DNA of 6,333 nt from Oscillospiraceae bacterium (GTDB lineage Bacteria; Bacillota; Clostridia; Christensenellales; Aristaeellaceae), in assembly GCA_031282605.1 (NCBI GenBank), contig JAITDK010000057.1, forward strand, positions 1 to 6,333, read 5' to 3'. The notes beneath the pieces are model-generated. The model was not told the origin of the DNA, searched no databases, and saw only the letters and a list, made by a program, of their open reading frames with translations. Made by a program: the position numbers and the translations under genes. This document shows, in pieces, positions 1-5,807 of this stretch. How positions within the stretch are numbered: position 1 is the stretch's first letter; each line of letters starts with the position of its first letter.

Positions 1-1149
1 GTAGGCGGCGGCGTGCGCTACAGCGAGGCTGGAGACGCTGTGACGCGGCTTTGTGAGACGCACGGCGTCCCGTTCTGTGAGACTCAGGCGGGCAAGGGTA
101 CATTGCCTTGGAATCATCCGCTTAATCTCGGCGGAATCGGCGTGACAGGCGGTCAAGCGGCGAACAGAATCGCCCCGCGGGCTGATCTCATCCTGGCGGT
201 AGGCACGCGCCTATCCGACTTCACCACATGCTCAAAATGGCTTTTCACCGAGAATGTGAAGATTGCGGCGATCAACGTCTGTTCGTTCGATGCCGTGAAG
301 ATGGACGCGGAACCGATTATCGCTGACGCTCGCGAGGCAATGGCCGCGCTGACCGCCGCGCTTGGGGATTACCGCACAGCCTGGGGCGGGGAGATCGAGC
401 GAGAAATCTCCACGTGGAACGAGATCGTCGACGATTATACCACGCGGGACGACGCGGACGGACTGACTCAGACGCGCGCGCTCGGCGAGATTAACCGATT
501 CATGTCGCGCGGCGACATTGCGGTCGGTTCCAGCGGCAGCCTGCCGGGCGACATGCAACGGCTGTGGCGCAGCGGCGAACGCGGCACCTACCATATGGAA
601 TACGGTTTTTCCAATATGGGCTATGAAACGAACGGCGCGGTCGGCGTGAAGCTCGCGTGTCCGGATAGGGAAGTCTACGCGTTCTTCGGCGACGGCGCGT
701 ATCTCATGGCGCACAGCGAGCTGGTGACGGCGGTGCAGGAAGGATTGCGCGCGCACTTCTGCCTGTTCGACAACTCCGGGTGGGGTTGCATAGAGAGTCT
801 GCAGAATAACCAGGGAAGCGACACGTTCGGCACGGTATTCCGGCGGCGTAATTCGGAGACCGGCGAATTGGACGGAGACGTCCTGCGGATCGACTACGCT
901 CAAAGCGCAGCGGGATATGGACTCAAAACCTATACGATCCGCACGGTTGAAGAACTGCGCTTCGCGCTAAACGATGCGCTGACTCAGCCGCTGCCGGTTC
1001 TGTACGATATAAAGGTAAAGCCGGGCAGTTTTACGCCAGGGTTCGATAACTGGTGGCGAGTCGGCGTGGCGGAGGTATCAACCCAGCCGCGGGTATGTGA
1101 AGCATATGAGCGTTTGATGGACGAGGTCGAGAGGACGCGGGATTATTAA
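1..1149 (+). CDS. iolD: 3D-(3,5/4)-trihydroxycyclohexane-1,2-dione acylhydrolase IolD, 5'-truncated by the window edge
   Basis: Thiamine-diphosphate enzyme of cytosolic myo-inositol catabolism; it hydrolytically opens the ring dione made by IolE to give 5-deoxy-glucuronate. The frame is open from base 1: the first residues read VGGGVRYSEA, an internal IolD motif, so the GTG at 13 is not a start. About 382 residues are present; family members run to roughly 640, so I infer about 250 N-terminal residues (the pyrimidine-binding domain) lie outside. The visible part begins with the central domain (for example DLILAVGTRLSDFT near 184-225), followed by the C-terminal TPP-binding domain. That domain has the GDG of the cofactor motif at 688-696 and its closing Asp-Asn at 769-774 (FDNSGWG). 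The stop TAA at 1147-1149 lies 11 bases before iolE, so the two are probably one operon. No frameshift is seen. Related TPP enzymes such as acetolactate synthase are less likely given the motifs and the iolE neighbour. Confidence 0.95.
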   Translation, partial: VGGGVRYSEAGDAVTRLCETHGVPFCETQAGKGTLPWNHPLNLGGIGVTGGQAANRIAPRADLILAVGTRLSDFTTCSKWLFTENVKIAAINVCSFDAVKMDAEPIIADAREAMAALTAALGDYRTAWGGEIEREISTWNEIVDDYTTRDDADGLTQTRALGEINRFMSRGDIAVGSSGSLPGDMQRLWRSGERGTYHMEYGFSNMGYETNGAVGVKLACPDREVYAFFGDGAYLMAHSELVTAVQEGLRAHFCLFDNSGWGCIESLQNNQGSDTFGTVFRRRNSETGELDGDVLRIDYAQSAAGYGLKTYTIRTVEELRFALNDALTQPLPVLYDIKVKPGSFTPGFDNWWRVGVAEVSTQPRVCEAYERLMDEVERTRDY

Positions 1150-1160
1150 GGGAGGGGCTT

Positions 1161-2057
1161 ATGCTCAATCCAGAGAAGGTAAAGCTTGCGATAGCGCCGA
1201 TCGGCTGGACAAACGACGACATGCCGGATCTTGGCGGTGAAAACACCTTTGAGCAATGCGTGAGCGAAATGGCGCTCGCGGGGTTTGCGGGCAGCGAGAT
1301 AGGCAACAAGTACCCGCAGGATCCGGCTGTGCTTAAGCGCGCCCTGGACATGCGGGGTCTGCGCGTGTGCAACGCATGGTTCTCAAGCCTGTTCACTAGC
1401 GAACCATACGATGTCACAATACAAAATTTCATCAAGCATCGTGATCGGCTAAATGCGCTGGGCGCGAAGATCATCGGCGCGAGCGAACAGGGTAATTCCA
1501 TACAGGGCAAGCCGCTCGATATCTTTGGCTCCGACAAGCCCGCGTATGACGACGAACAGTGGAAGCTCATTACTCGCGGCTTCAACGAGATGGGACGGCT
1601 CGCGCGAGACGTCTCTATGACGCTGACGATTCATCATCATATGGGAACGGGCGTGCAAACGGAGGCGGAGATAGATCGGTTGATGGACGCGGTGGATCCG
1701 GAACTCGTATACCTACTGTTCGATTCCGGGCATCTCACGTTCGCCGGCATTGATCCCCTTCCCGTTTTGAGGAAGTATGCGAGCCGCGTCAGGCATGTTC
1801 ATCTCAAGGATGTACGTCTTGGCGTACGTGATCAGGCGATGCGGGAGGGATGGAGCTTCTTGACGGCGGTGCGCAAGGGGGTATTTACCGTGCCTGGCGA
1901 CGGCTGTGTGGATTTCGAGCCGATATTCAACGTGTTGGATGAGAGCGGATATGAGGGATGGGTTGTGGTAGAGGCGGAGCAAGATCCCGCGAAGGCGAAT
2001 CCGTTCGAGTATGCGGTCAAGGCGCGGAAGTATATTCGGGAGAAGACAGGGCTTTAA
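1161..2057 (+). CDS. iolE: myo-inosose-2 dehydratase (scyllo-inosose dehydratase) IolE
   Basis: Removes water from 2-keto-myo-inositol (scyllo-inosose) to give the trihydroxycyclohexane dione that IolD then cleaves; a cytosolic metal-dependent enzyme. The protein has 298 residues, the usual length, and reads as a xylose-isomerase-like TIM barrel. The N-terminus has the IolE-type IAPIGWTNDDMPDLGG (residues 11-26). Likely metal and active-site segments are HHHMGT (158-163), FDSGH (187-191), HVHLKD (212-217) and EAEQDP (271-276). The ATG at 1161 is supported by a strong Shine-Dalgarno, GGGAGGGG at 1150-1157. It follows iolD after 11 bases and is probably cotranscribed; any promoter lies upstream of the window. 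The stop is TAA at 2055-2057, directly followed by a stem-loop. Other TIM-barrel epimerases and isomerases share the fold, but the N-terminal motif and the iolD neighbour make IolE by far the best call. Confidence 0.95.
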   Translation: MLNPEKVKLAIAPIGWTNDDMPDLGGENTFEQCVSEMALAGFAGSEIGNKYPQDPAVLKRALDMRGLRVCNAWFSSLFTSEPYDVTIQNFIKHRDRLNALGAKIIGASEQGNSIQGKPLDIFGSDKPAYDDEQWKLITRGFNEMGRLARDVSMTLTIHHHMGTGVQTEAEIDRLMDAVDPELVYLLFDSGHLTFAGIDPLPVLRKYASRVRHVHLKDVRLGVRDQAMREGWSFLTAVRKGVFTVPGDGCVDFEPIFNVLDESGYEGWVVVEAEQDPAKANPFEYAVKARKYIREKTGL

Positions 2058-2117
2058 GCGAATGCGGGTTAATAAGGCGGGGCGCATTCGCGTCTTCGGG
2101 AGATGCGCTGTGCGCCC
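2058..2117. terminator. Overlapping stem-loops between convergent iolE and larE, possible bidirectional terminator
   Basis: Two alternative hairpins share bases. Hairpin A pairs GCGAATGCG (2058-2066) perfectly with CGCATTCGC (2083-2091) around a 16-base loop and starts on the base after the iolE stop. Hairpin B pairs GGGCGCA (2080-2086) with TGCGCCC (2111-2117), then a 2/3-base internal loop, then CGCGTCT (2089-2095) with AGATGCG (2101-2107; one G-T pair) and a TCGGG loop. Neither is followed by a clear T-run on either strand, so this is not a canonical intrinsic terminator. Its position at the end of two convergent operons suggests transcript ending or 3'-end protection. The rest of the gap (2118-2175) shows nothing I can name. 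Confidence 0.4.
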
Positions 2118-2175
2118 TCGCTGCACTCAATATCTGATCTTCTTAACTACTAGCGGCTGTTATTGGCGTAAGGCG

Positions 2176-3000
2176 TTAAACAACCCCCTCCAGATTCAGC
2201 GTTTCATTCATGCTGCCCATACGATATCCGATTAGATCCAGCGCGACATATGTAAAACCAAACTCCTTAAAACGCCTGTAAATATTCTCGCGTCTGGCCG
2301 CGTCGGCCATCAGTTTAAACCCTGCCGCGTCCGTTTCGATTCGCGCTAGGCTGCCATGCTTGCGCACCCGCACCTGCCAAAACCCTTCGTCGATCAGCAG
2401 CTGTTCAGCCCTGTCGATCATATTCAGAGACTCCGGCGTTATCTTTTCGCCGTACGGGAATCGCGACGACAGGCACGCGAACGACTGCTTATTCCACGTC
2501 GGCAGACCTATCTCGCGTGACAGCGCGCGGATCTCCGACTTCGTCAAGCCGGCAGTGCGCAGCGGACTATCCGCCCGCATCTCTCTGACCGCAACCAGGC
2601 CGGGGCGGTAATCGCCCTCGTCGTCCAAGTTGGATCCTTCCGCGACATGGGATATGCCGCGCGCCTTTGCGGCGTCCCATATCTTCTGGAACAGTTCATG
2701 TTTGCACAGATAGCAGCGATTCGGCGGGTTGTCGGAGAAGCCCTCGATGTCCAGTTCCTCGCTGTCGCAGATCACGTGCTCTATGCCTTCGCGCTGGCAG
2801 AACGCGGCGGCTTCGTCCAGCTCGCGCTTCGGAAACGAGCAGGAACGGGCCGTGACCGCGATCGCCTTATCGCCCAGCTCATCGTGGGCAGTCTTCAGTA
2901 GGAACGTTGAATCGACGCCGCTGGAGAACGCGACGGCCACGCTGCCGTAACCGCGCAGAATCTCCTTTAGGCGAATGTGTTTATCCCGCGCGCTGTTCAT
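2176..3000 (-). CDS. larE: Pyridinium-3,5-biscarboxylate mononucleotide sulfurtransferase LarE, three-cysteine type
   Basis: Second step of nickel-pincer nucleotide synthesis: LarE adenylates each carboxylate of the LarB product and replaces an oxygen by sulfur, in two rounds, in the cytosol. The 274 residues form a PP-loop ATP-pyrophosphatase with the nucleotide motif SSGVDS at 26-31. NKQSFACLSSRFPYG (170-184) carries C176, matching by position, as I recall it, the sacrificial cysteine of Lactiplantibacillus plantarum LarE. A further pair, C96 and C99 in NRCYLCKHELF, makes the three-cysteine pattern linked to LarE proteins that hold a [4Fe-4S] cluster and need not sacrifice their own sulfur. 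RVRKHGSLARIE (211-222) is the usual basic substrate-binding stretch. The ATG at 3000 overlaps the larC stop (ATGA, 2997-3000) and has AAGGGG at 3006-3011. It is the last gene of the operon. The assignment is firm; the cluster is inference. Confidence 0.95.
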   Translation of the reverse strand: MNSARDKHIRLKEILRGYGSVAVAFSSGVDSTFLLKTAHDELGDKAIAVTARSCSFPKRELDEAAAFCQREGIEHVICDSEELDIEGFSDNPPNRCYLCKHELFQKIWDAAKARGISHVAEGSNLDDEGDYRPGLVAVREMRADSPLRTAGLTKSEIRALSREIGLPTWNKQSFACLSSRFPYGEKITPESLNMIDRAEQLLIDEGFWQVRVRKHGSLARIETDAAGFKLMADAARRENIYRRFKEFGFTYVALDLIGYRMGSMNETLNLEGVV

Positions 3001-4325
3001 TCAATCCCCTTTCCCGACTCAACCGCGTTCATCGCGGCGCGCATGACCGTTTCGATAGGCGCGCCCGATTGACGCGCGGCATTGGCGCAGTCGTCGAATT
3101 CCGGTTTAACGCGTGACACGCCATAACCCTCGCCATGTTTCATAGTTATTGGACCGTATGCCGTTTGAACCGTTTCAAATCGGCGATTCAACATATACTT
3201 GTCGCAGTTCCAGCGGCGCACACCGTACGTGCTGGTGTGTCGCAGCAGCAGCGCAGCCATATCATCCGCCCGATCGGACTCGCACAGACATGAGATGATT
3301 AGCCCAGGCCGGTTTTTCTTAACCTGCACGGGGATGACAGTCACGTCCAGCGCTCCTGTTTTCAATAATAACTCACTGGCGAAACCGACTGCCTCTCCGG
3401 TCATGTCGTCCACCGTGCAGCGCAACTCGGTTATCGCGCCGTTAGGGCCGTCGACCGACGAACCGCTTGATCCGGATTCGCCAATGAACGCCCGCACCGC
3501 GTTCAGCGCCTCGAACTGCTTGCGTCCCATTCCATAACCGACGCGTTCGGCGGTCATGTCGGGCATACTGCCGAACCCGCTTACGAAATGTTTAAGCAGC
3601 GCTGCGCCCGTTGGCGTGCACAGTTCACCGCGCGCGGCTCCCGCTCTCGTTGGAATGCCGCGCAGCAGGTGAGCCGTCGCCGGCGCGGGGACAGGCAGCA
3701 CGCCATGAGCGCAACGCACAAACCCGTCCCCCACTTGAACGGGCGATGCGGCGACCGTATCCGGCGCGAGCCGCTCCATTAACATGCACGCTCCGACGAT
3801 GTCCGCGACTGCGTCCAGCGCGCCTACTTCATGGAAGTGGACGTGTTCGACGGCGCGGCCATGGGCGCTCGCTTCAGCCTCCGCCAGTAAGGAGTAAACG
3901 GATTGCGCGTCACGCTTCACTTTTTTGGAGACTGAAAGCGAATCTATCAGCGCGGATATGGAGCCGAGGTCGTTGTGGGTATGATGATTGTGATGATCGT
4001 CATGGGTATGGTCGTGATGGTGGCCGTCATGGTCATGGTCGTGGTCGTGATGATGGCCGTCGTGATCGTGATCATGGTGATGATGCCCGCCGGGTTCGAC
4101 GTCCTCGGATGCTTCCTCTTCACCGGCGACGATGACCGACCAATGAAGCCCGTGTATCCCGCATGAGACGGCGGGTTCCGCTTTCACGGTTACACCGGGG
4201 AGTGCCAGCGCGTTAATATCGCGGATGAACGCCGCGCGATCGTCCTTATCCAGCAAACCGAGCAGCGATGCCGCGATCATATCTCCGGCGGCGCCCATCG
4301 AGCATTCCAAATACAGCGTTTTCAT
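2997..4325 (-). CDS. larC: Nickel-pincer cofactor nickel insertase LarC (CTP-dependent cyclometallase), single reading frame
   Basis: Last step of NPN cofactor synthesis: LarC inserts Ni(II) into the bisthiocarboxylate nucleotide with CTP hydrolysis, forming the carbon-nickel bond. The protein has 442 residues. MKTLYLECSMGAAGDM opens it, as in the LarC (DUF111) family. A histidine-rich insert spans 81-117. The conserved HVHFHEVGALDAVADIVG is at 161-178. The C-terminal part (from about 297) corresponds to the LarC2 region with the CTP-binding and metallation functions. In L. plantarum the two halves are joined by programmed frameshifting; here one uninterrupted frame covers both. An in-frame start further up at 4415 is possible, but the ATG at 4325 has GGAGGG at 4332-4337 six bases away, overlaps the larB stop by ATGA (4322-4325), and begins with the family N-terminus. 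It overlaps larE in the same way at 2997-3000. Confidence 0.95.
   Translation of the reverse strand: MKTLYLECSMGAAGDMIAASLLGLLDKDDRAAFIRDINALALPGVTVKAEPAVSCGIHGLHWSVIVAGEEEASEDVEPGGHHHHDHDHDGHHHDHDHDHDGHHHDHTHDDHHNHHTHNDLGSISALIDSLSVSKKVKRDAQSVYSLLAEAEASAHGRAVEHVHFHEVGALDAVADIVGACMLMERLAPDTVAASPVQVGDGFVRCAHGVLPVPAPATAHLLRGIPTRAGAARGELCTPTGAALLKHFVSGFGSMPDMTAERVGYGMGRKQFEALNAVRAFIGESGSSGSSVDGPNGAITELRCTVDDMTGEAVGFASELLLKTGALDVTVIPVQVKKNRPGLIISCLCESDRADDMAALLLRHTSTYGVRRWNCDKYMLNRRFETVQTAYGPITMKHGEGYGVSRVKPEFDDCANAARQSGAPIETVMRAAMNAVESGKGIE
3975..4085 (-). repeat. Histidine/aspartate-rich low-complexity tract inside larC
   Basis: Encodes LarC residues 81-117: 22 of 37 are His, most of the rest Asp or Gly, in a GHHHDHDHD-like unit repeated imperfectly three times. 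At DNA level this shows as short reiterations of CAT/CAC and GAC/GAT codons. His-rich stretches are common in nickel-handling proteins (UreE, HypB, some LarC), where they bind or store nickel. Nickel binding here is inference. The tract lies between the N-terminal segment and the conserved HVHFHEVGALDAV block, so it looks like a surface linker. Confidence 0.85.
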
Positions 4326-5095
4326 GCGATTCCCTCCATTCGGTTGATACGATGCGCGATCACCGCCGCGCCGAATCCGTTGTCGATATTGACCACGCTG
4401 ACGCCACCGGCGCATGAATTCAACATCGACAGCAGCGCGGACAAACCGCCGAAGTTCGCGCCGTAACCGACGCTCGTCGGCACCGCGATCACCGGGCAGC
4501 TCACCAACCCGCCGACCACGCTAGCCAGAGCGCCCTCCATACCCGCGACGACGACGATCACGCGGGCATGAGTCAGAATATCACGCTTAGCCAGCAATCG
4601 ATGCAGTCCGGCTACGCCCACGTCGTATACGCGAGTCACGCGGTCGCCGAGCGTCTCGCAGGTAAGGGCGGCTTCCTCGCAAACAGGCATGTCGCTGGTG
4701 CCGGCCGACGCAACGACAATGTCTCCGACGCGCGTCATATTCTTGTCCGGCGCGGCTACGGCCAGTCTGGCTATCGGGTGATACTCGACCGGTATCCCGG
4801 CGGACTCCATCGCGTCGACGCCCGCCTGACCAACGCGCGTGATAAGGATATTGGATATACGCTTGCCCAGCATAGCGGTCACGATACCGGCGATCTGCTC
4901 CGGCGTCTTGCCCGCGCCGTATATCACCTCACCCACACCCTGCCTCAGCGCGCGGTGCAGATCAATGTTGGCGTAGCCAATATCGTCAAACGGCTCGATC
5001 AGCATACGCGACAGCGCTTCCTCTGGGCGCAGCGAACCTTCGCGCACCCGTTCCAACAGTCTCAGAGTCTTTTCCCTCTCTGTGCTAGAATCCAT
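4322..5095 (-). CDS. larB: Pyridinium-3,5-biscarboxylic acid mononucleotide synthase LarB
   Basis: First step of NPN cofactor synthesis: LarB carboxylates the pyridinium ring of nicotinic acid adenine dinucleotide at C5 and hydrolyses the phosphoanhydride, releasing AMP. The 257 residues show the AIR-carboxylase (PurE)-like C-terminal domain. VAGMEGAL (183-190) holds E187. The block from GYGANFGGLSALLSMLNSC (210-228) to VVNIDNGFGAA (234-244) is the LarB signature. C228 and E187 correspond, by a constant offset of seven, to the catalytic Cys221 and Glu180 I recall for the L. plantarum enzyme. The frame is open up to 5173, but the ATG at 5095 is chosen because AAAGGA sits at 5103-5108, seven bases away. 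The longer version would add 26 basic, non-family residues that run through the upstream hairpin. It is coupled to larC by ATGA and preceded by DUF3842 after 101 bases. Confidence 0.95.
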   Translation of the reverse strand: MDSSTEREKTLRLLERVREGSLRPEEALSRMLIEPFDDIGYANIDLHRALRQGVGEVIYGAGKTPEQIAGIVTAMLGKRISNILITRVGQAGVDAMESAGIPVEYHPIARLAVAAPDKNMTRVGDIVVASAGTSDMPVCEEAALTCETLGDRVTRVYDVGVAGLHRLLAKRDILTHARVIVVVAGMEGALASVVGGLVSCPVIAVPTSVGYGANFGGLSALLSMLNSCAGGVSVVNIDNGFGAAVIAHRINRMEGIA

Positions 5096-5116
5096 TCCGC
5101 ATTCCTTTCTGAATAC

Positions 5117-5155
5117 AAAAAAACGCGAAAACACACGCCGCGCCTTCTGGCGCGG
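5117..5155 (-). terminator. Hairpin plus T-rich tract between the DUF3842 gene and larB, candidate attenuator
   Basis: On the minus strand a perfect 7-bp GC stem (5155-5149 with 5144-5138, CCGCGCC/GGCGCGG) closes an AGAA tetraloop. After six bases come TTTT (5131-5128), CGCG, and then seven Ts (5123-5117). This resembles an intrinsic terminator with a displaced and interrupted U-tract, so it is likely leaky. The larB Shine-Dalgarno follows only nine bases later, which leaves no room for a separate larB promoter downstream of it. It may lower expression of larBCE relative to the first gene. Confidence 0.45.
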
Positions 5156-5196
5156 ACGACGTCTTCGTGACATCGCTGTATGGCTATATTACGCCC

Positions 5197-5607
5197 TTAT
5201 TCGGCGGACAGTCCGCGTATTATGTCGGGCACCTCGGCGATATACTGCGCCATCGGCTTCTCGGCGACGCCGACGATGTGCACGCCGCACTTCGGCGCGT
5301 TTATCAATACCTTCCGCGCCGAGCTCCCCGACACCGCTTGCGCGATACGCGGGCTGATCTCGCCCAGCATTGCGTTGGTCAGTATGATCCCTATCGCGCC
5401 CACGATGTAATCCGCATGTCCGCAATTGAACGCGATGGCGTTCTCGCCCGTCGCGCCCATGTTCGCCCCGGCGCGCAGCATAGCCGACGTCGCCAGCGCG
5501 TTTGTGCCCAGCGCGATAATCAGCGCGTCCGGAATATTGGCGCGGATAGTTTCAATGACGGCTTTTCCTAAGCCGCCGCCCATGCCGTCGATTACCAGGA
5601 TCCGCAC
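5197..5607 (-). CDS. DUF3842 family protein, uncharacterised, first gene of the lar operon
   Basis: Function unknown. The 136 residues match the DUF3842 family as I know it: a beta strand and glycine-rich loop at the start (MRILVIDGMGGGLGK, 1-15) that looks like a Rossmann-type nucleotide site, then GTNALATSAML (34-44), GANMGATGENAI (47-58), and AIGIILTNAMLGEISP (71-86). No signal peptide or membrane segment is evident, so it is probably cytosolic. The GTG at 5607 is preferred over an in-frame GTG at 5631. It gives the family N-terminus, has GGGAG at 5622-5618 (ten bases away), and lies about 22 bases after the predicted transcript start, whereas 5631 would fall at or before that start. It is the promoter-proximal gene ahead of larB, larC and larE, which suggests a role linked to the NPN cofactor or its substrate. 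That link is only guilt by association. Family assignment is from memory of the motif pattern. Confidence 0.85.
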   Translation of the reverse strand: MRILVIDGMGGGLGKAVIETIRANIPDALIIALGTNALATSAMLRAGANMGATGENAIAFNCGHADYIVGAIGIILTNAMLGEISPRIAQAVSGSSARKVLINAPKCGVHIVGVAEKPMAQYIAEVPDIIRGLSAE

Positions 5608-5635
5608 AACCGCATCACTCCCGCACCGCACCCTA

Positions 5636-5664
5636 ATACTATTTCATTATACTATACCTGTCAA
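5636..5664 (-). promoter_or_regulatory. Sigma-A type promoter of the DUF3842-larBCE operon
   Basis: On the minus strand a perfect -35 TTGACA (5664-5659) is separated by exactly 17 bases from a -10 TAGTAT (5641-5636, four of six matches). The expected transcript start is near 5629, giving a leader of about 22 bases before the GTG at 5607. The 7-base word ATACTAT (plus strand) occurs at 5636-5642 and again at 5649-5655, 13 bases apart, so one copy covers the -10 and the other lies in the spacer. Confidence 0.65.
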
Positions 5665-5689
5665 GAGGCTGCGCGGTCATTGAGGCGCG

Positions 5690-5731
5690 CGAACCGCCAT
5701 AGCAAAGCCCCGGGGTTCGGCGAAAAATTCG
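5690..5731. promoter_or_regulatory. Inverted repeats in the divergent control region, possible operators
   Basis: CGAACC (5690-5695) and GGTTCG (5714-5719) form an inverted repeat with an 18-base gap that contains the 8-base palindrome CCCCGGGG (5708-5715). Next to it CGAA-AAA-TTCG (5721-5731) is a second short dyad. They lie between the two divergent promoters and are followed by no T-run, so binding sites for a regulator are more plausible than a terminator. No family is assigned; short dyads also occur by chance. Confidence 0.25.
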
Positions 5732-5766
5732 ATACAAAATTGTCACTTCTGTATGGAGGAATTATG

Positions 5767-5775
5767 TGGTATAAT
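5767..5775 (+). promoter_or_regulatory. Extended -10 promoter for the LplB-type transporter gene
   Basis: TGG directly followed by a perfect TATAAT (5770-5775) forms an extended -10 element. At 17-base spacing the -35 position reads TTCTGT (5747-5752), a poor match, which fits an extended -10 promoter or one needing an activator. A start near 5782 would give a leader of about 26 bases before the GTG at 5808. Confidence 0.55.
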
Positions 5776-5792
5776 GTGAATAGGAAGTTGAC

Positions 5793-5800
5793 GGAGGTGA
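5793..5800 (+). promoter_or_regulatory. Shine-Dalgarno GGAGGTGA that sets the GTG start at 5808
   Basis: Eight bases fully complementary to the 16S rRNA tail, seven bases before the GTG at 5808. The next in-frame start, the ATG at 5859, has its nearest GGAGG at 5839-5843, 15 bases away, which is too far. The site therefore favours the GTG. Confidence 0.65.
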
Positions 5801-5807
5801 TTAGTGG

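Noticed and set aside
232..903. 223-codon open frame on the minus strand
   Set aside because: Antisense to iolD, whose protein is clearly conserved; composition is typical of a shadow frame.
3975..4085. Repetitive DNA that could be mistaken for a CRISPR or tandem repeat array
   Set aside because: Units are short, imperfect and in frame, encoding a His/Asp protein tract; there are no spacers.
3611..4135. 174-codon open frame on the plus strand, with low-complexity Arg/Gly/His content
   Set aside because: It is the antisense of larC, and its odd composition comes from the His/Asp codon tract. It has no family motif and larC is unambiguous.
4326..4415. In-frame upstream extension of larC (30 extra codons)
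   Set aside because: It lies inside larB, adds basic non-family residues, and the ATG at 4325 has an ideal Shine-Dalgarno and ATGA overlap.
4568..5170. 200-codon open frame on the plus strand
   Set aside because: Antisense to larB; open because of GC-rich codon use. No recognisable protein features.
5096..5173. In-frame upstream extension of larB (26 extra codons)
   Set aside because: The added residues are Arg-rich and come from the hairpin and T-tract; the ATG at 5095 has AAAGGA at correct spacing.
5690..5731. CCCCGGGG and flanking dyads as an intrinsic terminator
   Set aside because: No T-run follows on either strand, and the site lies upstream of both divergent genes, where no transcript needs to end.
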